Part shown: positions 57,705 to 64,000 of the stretch, piece after piece
How positions within the stretch are numbered: the stretch's first letter is position 1
Layout of the letters: every line of letters starts with the position of its first letter
Origin: Lactarius indigo
Lineage: Eukaryota > Basidiomycota > Agaricomycetes > Russulales > Russulaceae
Assembly: GCA_025766275.1 (NCBI GenBank)
Contig: JAFKAC010000117.1
Span: forward strand, 88,501-152,500
Direction: 5' to 3'
DNA length: 64,000 nucleotides
Translations under genes and position numbers: made by a program
Notes under the pieces: model-generated
The model's database searches: none
What the model was told of the DNA's origin: nothing
Seen by the model: the letters and a program-made list of their open reading frames with translations, nothing else

Positions 57705-58251
57705 CATGGGGTGATTCGGGGATTAGTAGGGTGGCTGTGCGTTCGAAGGAGGGGGTGTCTGACCGGGTAGTAATCCTCATCGTCAGCGTGAGCCTCGTCG
57801 TTAGGGAGCGCTGCCTGCGCTGCTGTAACTCGCTCAATCTCCTCTGCGCTAAGCGCAACTGTTCATCAGCCCAGTCCTTCATCACTCTCCGCCAGTCCTC
57901 CGCTGCTTCTAACTCCTGTTGGGTCTTCGAGGGGGCGATTGGCAGGGAAAATTCCCCGCGTGCCGATGAGGTCGTCACCTGGGGGGATGACAGCGACTGG
58001 CTCCTGATTGCCGTTGTCGTCTCAGAAGATGTGAGCGACGGCATGCTGCTGCTCGTCGTCGGGCTGGTGAGTCGGGTCGGGGAACCTCTGTAAGACATTA
58101 GCCCATTCTTGAGCAGTGATATGCCCCGCTCGCATGTTTGCAGGTGTGTACGGAGTGAGCTGGACCTGTTGAACCACAGTTTCTTCGTCGTTTTCGATGA
58201 GGTTGGCGGCGTCTTGCGCGACTTGGTCGAGGAGGATCGCCGTGGTGACAT
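57705..58251 (-). other. Overlapping +1 reading frame in the C2 pol tail (truncated)
   Basis: Open from the conserved ATG (MSPRRSSST, 58251) to the B1 junction. It carries DWRRVMKDWADEQL and RRQRS...TPSFERTATLLIP, close to the same frame of B1. The pol frame here has stops near 58024 and 57865, while this frame stays open. Confidence 0.33.
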
Positions 58252-61200
58252 GTCTGAGAGGAGAGGTGGGCATAGAAGTATGAGCGGATCGAAGGTAGGA
58301 GGGATACTCTCCCTGGTCATCTGTGGGCTGGCTTTTAAGGAGTCGCGCGGCCGTTCGGCCTGCCTGATATTCCTCGATCACTTCCGGCGCGAACATGTCC
58401 TCCTTATCGACCCACTGGTTCTCTGAGTCTGGGTAGCCCTTCCATTTGATGAGGTATTGGAGCTTTTTGCGGCGGCCAAAGTGCCGAGAGTCCAGAACTG
58501 CCTCGACTTCGTATTCCTCTTCCCCTTCCACGAGGTCCGGTGGTGGTCTTGGGAAATTCTCTCCATGAATGGTTGTACTTTTGTATGGCGTGAGAAGATC
58601 TGTGTGGAACACCGGATGGATGCTCCACTGCATGGGAAGTTTGAGGCAATAGTTGTAAGGAGACATCACCTGGATCACCTTGAATGGTCCGTGGCGTCGC
58701 GCCGCTAATTTTGCCGTAGGCTGATTGGTTCGAAGATGCTTCCCTTCCAGCCACACTTGATCGCCTACTTGATAACAGGGTGTGTTCCGATGTTTTACCC
58801 ACCCTTCTTGTGCCTTTTTGATGAGGCTCTGGGCTAGCTGTCGTGCTTCCTTTAGCTGTGTCAGTCTGGTGATCACGTTCGGGATAGGGGATGGCTTATC
58901 CGTCCAATCGGCTGTCGGGTCGTAACCCATGAGTAGCATGAACGGTGATTGTTTCATGTGCTCATGGGGCCAATTGTTGTGAGCGAATTCTGCTATAGGA
59001 AGGTATACCACCCAGTTATCTTGCCGCTCATTGGCCCAGAACCGTAGATACTGTTCGAGCCACTGATTGGTCCGCTCCGATTGACCGTCCGTGCGTGGGT
59101 GGTACGCCGTTGAGATGTTCTGTTTGATATCTAGGATCCGACAAACTTCCTTGGTGAATTTCGACGTGAATCGGGGGTCATGGTCACTGATGATTTTACA
59201 CGGTAATCCAAATCATTTGAACACATGATTGACGTACAGGATGGCGGTTTCCTCCACGGTGATTTCCTCGTTGCATGGGATAAATATTGAGGCCTTGCTA
59301 CAGTCGTGATCTGTGACGGTGAGGATGCTGTCGTACGATTGGGACACCGGTAGCTTAGTGATAAAGTCCAGTGCGATGGTGTGGAAGGGGGGAGCATCTG
59401 TTATCACAGTGATGGGATGTAATGGTGTGCGGGTCGGCCTCGTATTGACCTTATTTCGCTGGCAGTCAGCGCATCCTGTCACATACTCATATACGTCCCG
59501 ACGGAGGCGTGGCCACCAATAGTGCCGCTCTACGATCCACTGAGTTCTGCTGATACTGGGGTGTCCATGAACAGGGGGATCGTGGTGGTCGTGTATTATC
59601 GCCCGGTATGTGGTCATGGGTCCAGTGACTACCAACTTTCCATCCTTGTACCATTCCCCCTCGATCTTCTTCAGCTGGTGGGCGTCGGCCCACATCTTGA
59701 TCATGGTTGGTCCTGGGTTCGCCTCGGTTGTTGCAGCATTGGATGCATTTCCAGCATGCGTGCGGTGTTAGCGGCTCGTATGAACACTTCAGGGGGTAAG
59801 ACGACCACACCTTGGTTATCTTCTTCCCCTTGGTTATAGTCCGGCCGTCTGGATAGAGCGTCTGCCCTACCGTTATTCTTCCCTTTGATGTGATGGATCT
59901 CGAAGTCGTATTCCATTAGTTCCAGTACTTCTCTGGCTACTCTTCGACTAATCTTTTGTGGTGTCTTCCAATACTGGAGATTGAGGTGATCCAAAAATAT
60001 TTTAATCTTGTGTGGGGATCCTGTGAGTAGTGGTCTCCAGTGCCGGAGGGCCTTGACGATGGCAAGGAGTTCCAGGTCGTAAATGTCGTAATTCCATTCG
60101 GCTTCACTCAGCGTTGCCAAATAATAACCTATTGGGTGCTTGCAACCGTCATTTTTCTTCTGTAGGAGCACCGCACCTACCACGAATCCCGATGCGTCAA
60201 CCTCCAGTTCAAACTGGTCTTGTAAGTTGGGGTGTGCCAGCACCAGTTCTTCGGTTACAAGGCGTTTGAGAGTCTTGAACGCGCGATCTTCTTCATCTCC
60301 CCACTTCCATTCAGTGTCTTTCCTCGTTAGTCGGTTGAGTGGTCGCGCATGGGTTGCAAAACCTTGGATGAAAAGACAGTAAAAGTTGCAAAAGCCCAAA
60401 AATGATCGTACGTCCCTGACTTTGGTTGGCGTTGGCCAATCCTTGATACCACAAACTTTTACCAGATCCATGCATGTTACCCCCTTTTCAAGAATTACCC
60501 CCAGGTAATCCATCCGAGGTTGATGAAACAGGCACTTCTCAAGTTTGAAGTAGAGGTCGTGTTCTTGGGCGACGCAAAGGACGTCCGTGACCGTGGCGAT
60601 ATGGTCGGCTGATGAGGAGCCTTCGCGTGTGGCGATGCCAATGTCATCCATATAGACCTGAATGACGGTACCGCGGAGTTCGTGTTTGGCGATGGTGTCG
60701 CGGTAGATATGATTCATCATGGTTTGAAAGGTTGCCAGCGAATTGGTAAGGCCAAAGAACATAACCGTCGGTTCGAAAAGTCCGAATTTGGTCTTGAAGG
60801 CCACCTTTTCTTGGTCACCTTCCCGTATGCGAATATTGTTGTACCCCCAACGGATGTCGAGTTTTGTATAGATGTGAGCGTTACTGAGGTCGTAAATGAG
60901 GTCTTGAATTAGCGGGAGTGGGTACTGGTTGCATATGGTGTGTGAGTTGATGACACGATAGTCCTGCATGGGGTGTAGTTTTCCATCCTTCTTTTTAACG
61001 AAGAAGAATGATGATGCGTACGGGGAGATCGAGGGTCGGAGATACCCTTGTCACAGCTTTTCATCCAGGAATTCTTTGAGCTTCCCCTCTTCTTCCTGCA
61101 TTAGTGGGTATATTTTGCAGTCTATTGCGGAGGGTGTGCCGGTCTTAAAGTCGATTGCGTGATCCCATGGTCTAGCAGGGGGGAATCGTTGGGACGTGTC

Positions 61201-61835
61201 TTCGTTGAAGAGCTTCTGAAAGGCTTGATATACCGCTGGTAATTCTACAGGCTTTTCTTCTATTCTTGCTCGGATAGCCAGCTCCGTGGATGTAGTTGCC
61301 CACAAGTACGTATCGGCTTCGTCCATATCAAGGACTATCGCTTCTTTTTGTTCGTCAGTGAGGGTGGATGTGATGACGGTACGACGGTCTAGACTGTCCT
61401 TCGTACTAATCACGACCGGCATGACTTCTTCATGTACGACTGCATCCCTCCAGTTGATAGTTGGTTCGTATGTCGCCAGCCAGGGGTATCCTAGGATGAT
61501 CTCTTCATTTCCAAGATCCGTGAGGAGGAAACGCATAGTTCTGTGATATCCTTTGGCGTATACGTCTAGGTCGGTAAAATGAGTGATGGACCCAGCTTTA
61601 TTTTCCGTGTTGTCTATGTTCCAAATCTTTCGTGGTTGGGTCAGTGGCTGTGTGCCAATGCCCATTTTTCTAGCGAAGTTTGGATGTATAAAGTTGTCGG
61701 TGGCTCCGGAGTCCACCAGTGCTTTGATATCGGCCATTCGGTAATTCGTGCAAATCGAGACTGGAATTCGAAGAGAACAAAAGCGCATCATGATTACAGA
61801 ATTACAATTTAAAGCCCTCACCCAGGCCGATGGGT

Positions 61836-63818
61836 TCAGGTGCTCCGAAAACCCTCTTTTCCCCACAAGTCCTGCAATATCAAATCCTTCACCTTGTCGG
61901 GCGTGTTTGCGACTCCGGTAAGCCATTCTTTGGCTCGTTCTTCTGCCGTCTTGTTGGTTGAGGCAGCCTGTATTTGGGCTGGTGGCAGTTCCTGCGTGTA
62001 GTAGTCCGTTTCCGTGGTCTGGACATTAGACGGTCCTGGACGTGGTTGCTGCCATTGTCGCGGCTGTCTGGGATGGGGGCAATTTCATGAGAGATGACCT
62101 GGTGCGTTACAGTTATAGCATAGCACCGTCCTTAGATCTCTTCGTGATCCTCCTCTGCCCCGGCCTCTTACTCCTGGCCCTCCCCTTGGCGGGAAGGGAG
62201 GTTGGTTTGTGTATGGTGGCTTGCCGTAGTCGATTTCTTCTGACCCCGCTAACCTTGCTTTTGTTCGGTCGGCGGAGGTGTCCATGGCCCATGGATTGGC
62301 GAGGTTTTGGGGAACGGTCCATCCAGCATTGCCCGTTTTCTTTGGTTTGTTGTCTTTATATTCATCTACTCTTGCTCGAATGTGAATATAGTTGCGCTGC
62401 CGGCGAAGCATTGCTCGCTTCCATTCGTCGAACGTTTCTGGCTCGTCCAGATCATAAGTCTTCTCATACAGTTTTTTGGGTAGTCCCTTGGTGAATAGGT
62501 CGATGGTTTGGGGGTCATTGAGACGATACCCTGCTTTTCTGGCGGCTTCTTCGAACTCGTTTACATATTTGTCGATGTCCCCGTCAACCATTTTGAGTCC
62601 TTTGCGCAAAAGCGCTTGAGCTTGTTCTCGTTCGAGGGTGTTAACGAACCTTTGGTTAAATCCCTCTGCTACTGCATTCCATAAATCCCGTGTATGTTGG
62701 TCTATCCCTCATTGTATCTGTCGGTTAAGCCATTTGAGGTACGACAGTACCCATTCGCTGACTGATACCCCTTTGATGTAGGAGAGGAAGAGGAGACTCC
62801 ATCGATAGTCGTTGCACATGACGGATGTGTCGAGGTTCATGCCCCAGTACACATGCCATTGCGTAAGAAACAAGTCAACCTTAGTGCAATCTCCGTCGAA
62901 AATAGTAGGGGGTTCACCGGTTAGTTTTTCATGCCCATGTCCTCCCCCTCCTCCTGGCGGTCCTCCGCCTCCACCTGGAGGTCCTCCCTCTGGCGGGTTG
63001 TTTGGTAGGTCGGGTGGGTTTCCTCCTCCCCCCAGTCGTCGAGGAAAGTCTCCTCCTGGGGGTCCTCCCCATCCTGGTGGGGGGTCAAGTGGGAGTCCTT
63101 GTCTTTGTACTCCTCCTGACGGAGGGTCACCTTGATCGGGTCCAATAGCCTGAAAGATTGCTGCGTCATCTGCCGTCATGCGGTGTCCCGTTTCCGGATT
63201 GATAGGTAGAAGATGTCGCTGAGATTCTGCTCTGATTGCCTTGGTTGCTTCGTGCGCTGCTTGTTCTCTTACGGTCATGATTTCTTCGGCTGTCATGGTA
63301 GTTGTGGCCATTTCTGCCACGGGTGATCGTACATGAATGATTTCTGGCTGCTCTGAGATGTGCAGGGACTCAGCTTGTTGGATAGTATACTGCTCAATGG
63401 GTCCAATGCTGGCTGGTCGATTTTCTTCACTTTGTTCTTCTTCTTCGGTTTCTTCACTGACCACTTCTCCCGTGGAATGTTCTCGTATTTGGCCGTCAAT
63501 GGGCCCCCAATCAGCTCTTGAGTTGAGTTCACATGCGTCGATGTCGCACTGATATTGTCTTCCTGCCGGTCTGACGACGTCCCAACGGTGGTCTATAGGA
63601 TTCCACGTAATCTCCACCCAGCACAGATGGTCGAAATTGAACTCAACGGGTCTGAACCTCATAGGTCCGTTAAATTCGACAAAATATCCGGTTTCGTCTC
63701 CTCGGTCCCTCCAACGGGCTGCTCCTAAGAATCGGGTCGGTACGTTGCGATCTCCTCTTCGGTCTAGATGGTATGGACGGAAATTCGTCCACTGGTCTCG
63801 AGTGTTGACAGTCGCCAC
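61836..63818 (-). pseudogene. gag: gag of C2
   Basis: From GTG 63818. In-frame TAA within the primer-binding site closes the frame upstream. N-terminal domain DQWTNFRPYHLDRRG through CELNSRADWGPIDG, then MATTTMTAEE at 63311, the Pro/Gly linker, and the capsid-like domain to about 62709. A TGA near 62708 and another at 62085-62087 inside the CCHC knuckle (CYNCNAPGHLS, then stop, then NC) break it; C1 has CGA at the knuckle site. It ends at TGA 61836-61838. Confidence 0.83.
61848..61854 (-). promoter_or_regulatory. Predicted -1 ribosomal frameshift site, C2
   Basis: Minus strand G GGT TTT in the gag frame, three codons before TGA. A second heptamer, GGGAAAA, is the complement of 61857-61863. 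Confidence 0.65.
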
Positions 63819-63837
63819 AATGGAATCTTGGTCTTAA

Positions 63838-64000
63838 TGTAACGCCGTCACAGCGTCAGCTCGACTTGAGCTCAGGTAAAGGTGACTTTATGACTTAGCT
63901 GTTCACGCGCTAGGCGTATGGCACAAAGGCAGTTCTTAGATGTTCGAAGACACTAAGGCAATTTGGATGATCTCGCGTCTATACGAAGGCAGGGTTTGGG
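63838..64000 (-). repeat. 5' LTR of C2, cut by the window edge
   Basis: Begins TGTAACGCCG on the plus strand. The adjoining 63826-63837 read on the minus strand give TTAAGACCAAGA, the primer-binding site. Only 163 bases of the LTR are inside the window. Confidence 0.85.

Larger units (their letters stand above)
57705..61854 (-). pseudogene. pol: pol of C2
   Basis: Protease (ALVDSGATDNFIHPNF near 61700), then [15 protein letters not shown] near 61150-61195 with an intact arginine, a TGA near 61051, RT (60969 onward, VYMDDIGIAT near 60650) and RNase H to about 59701. The integrase zinc segment and core follow (59704-59213: CADCQRNK, LDFITKLP, then SDHDPRF and GQSERTNQW), then GPFKVIQVMSPYNY, the chromodomain LQYLIKWKGYPDSENQW near 58400-58460, and the start of the tail. 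A few TGA, TAA or frame losses break it. Confidence 0.86.
57705..64000 (-). mobile_element. Ty3/gypsy chromovirus C2, 3' end truncated, runs off window
   Basis: Minus-strand element of the same family as C1. It keeps part of the 5' LTR (to the window edge), gag, and pol as far as the tail, where the B1 3' LTR cuts it. Its protein pieces are longer than in C1, and it keeps CGA at the codon that is TGA in B1 and C1. The RT motif YMDD is intact. Confidence 0.88.

Noticed and set aside
1..64000. tRNA, rRNA, CRISPR, bacterial operons
   Set aside because: No such structure was seen on reading. The content is eukaryotic retroelements throughout.

Overview
The window is a dense nest of transposable elements and contains no gene that I would assign to the host. 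The mixture suggests a fungus, most likely a basidiomycete (inference). It holds chromodomain-bearing Ty3/gypsy elements of the Tf1/sushi type that appear self-primed, one Ty1/copia element, and a LINE whose RNase H lies downstream of the reverse transcriptase. Decay is concentrated at CpG. I saw no rRNA, tRNA or CRISPR.

Layout, left to right. (1) 1-7544: remains of Ty3 element A1 (+), cut by solo LTRs of three families, each with 5-bp target duplications, and ending in its 3' LTR. (2) 7545-8283: a partial LTR (LTR4) and zinc-finger tail of a minus-strand element. (3) 8284-16582: A2 (-), with both LTRs and a solo LTR in gag. (4) 16583-20121: 5' half of B2 (-), holding a solo LTR. (5) 20122-32952: a copia element (+) whose pol is split by a LINE (22824-31486, minus); the LINE is itself split by two solo LTRs. 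(6) 32953-35003: 3' end of element E (+), with a zinc-knuckle array. (7) 35004-44138: 5' end of element F (-), split by the complete A3 (35272-42965, TSD CAATG). (8) 44150-45153: fragment H. (9) 45154-49915: C1 (+), cut in integrase. (10) 49916-57704: B1 (+), the youngest and best preserved element. (11) 57705-64000: C2 (-), running off the right edge.

Working plan of the A, B and C families. The LTR carries a TATA box followed by an inverted repeat. The primer-binding site after the 5' LTR is complementary to the 3' arm of that repeat, so the RNA can prime its own reverse transcription. Gag has an N-terminal domain without an AUG, a Gly/Pro-rich linker, a capsid-like domain and a CCHC knuckle. 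A G GGT TTT heptamer just before the gag stop would shift ribosomes by -1 into pol (protease, RT, RNase H, integrase, GPF/Y region, chromodomain). Pol continues about 400 residues beyond the chromodomain into an uncharacterised tail, and a second reading frame (+1) is open across that tail in every copy.

Limits: all coordinates, repeats and comparisons were read by eye. Family letters are mine. Most coding regions are broken and are marked as pseudogenes.
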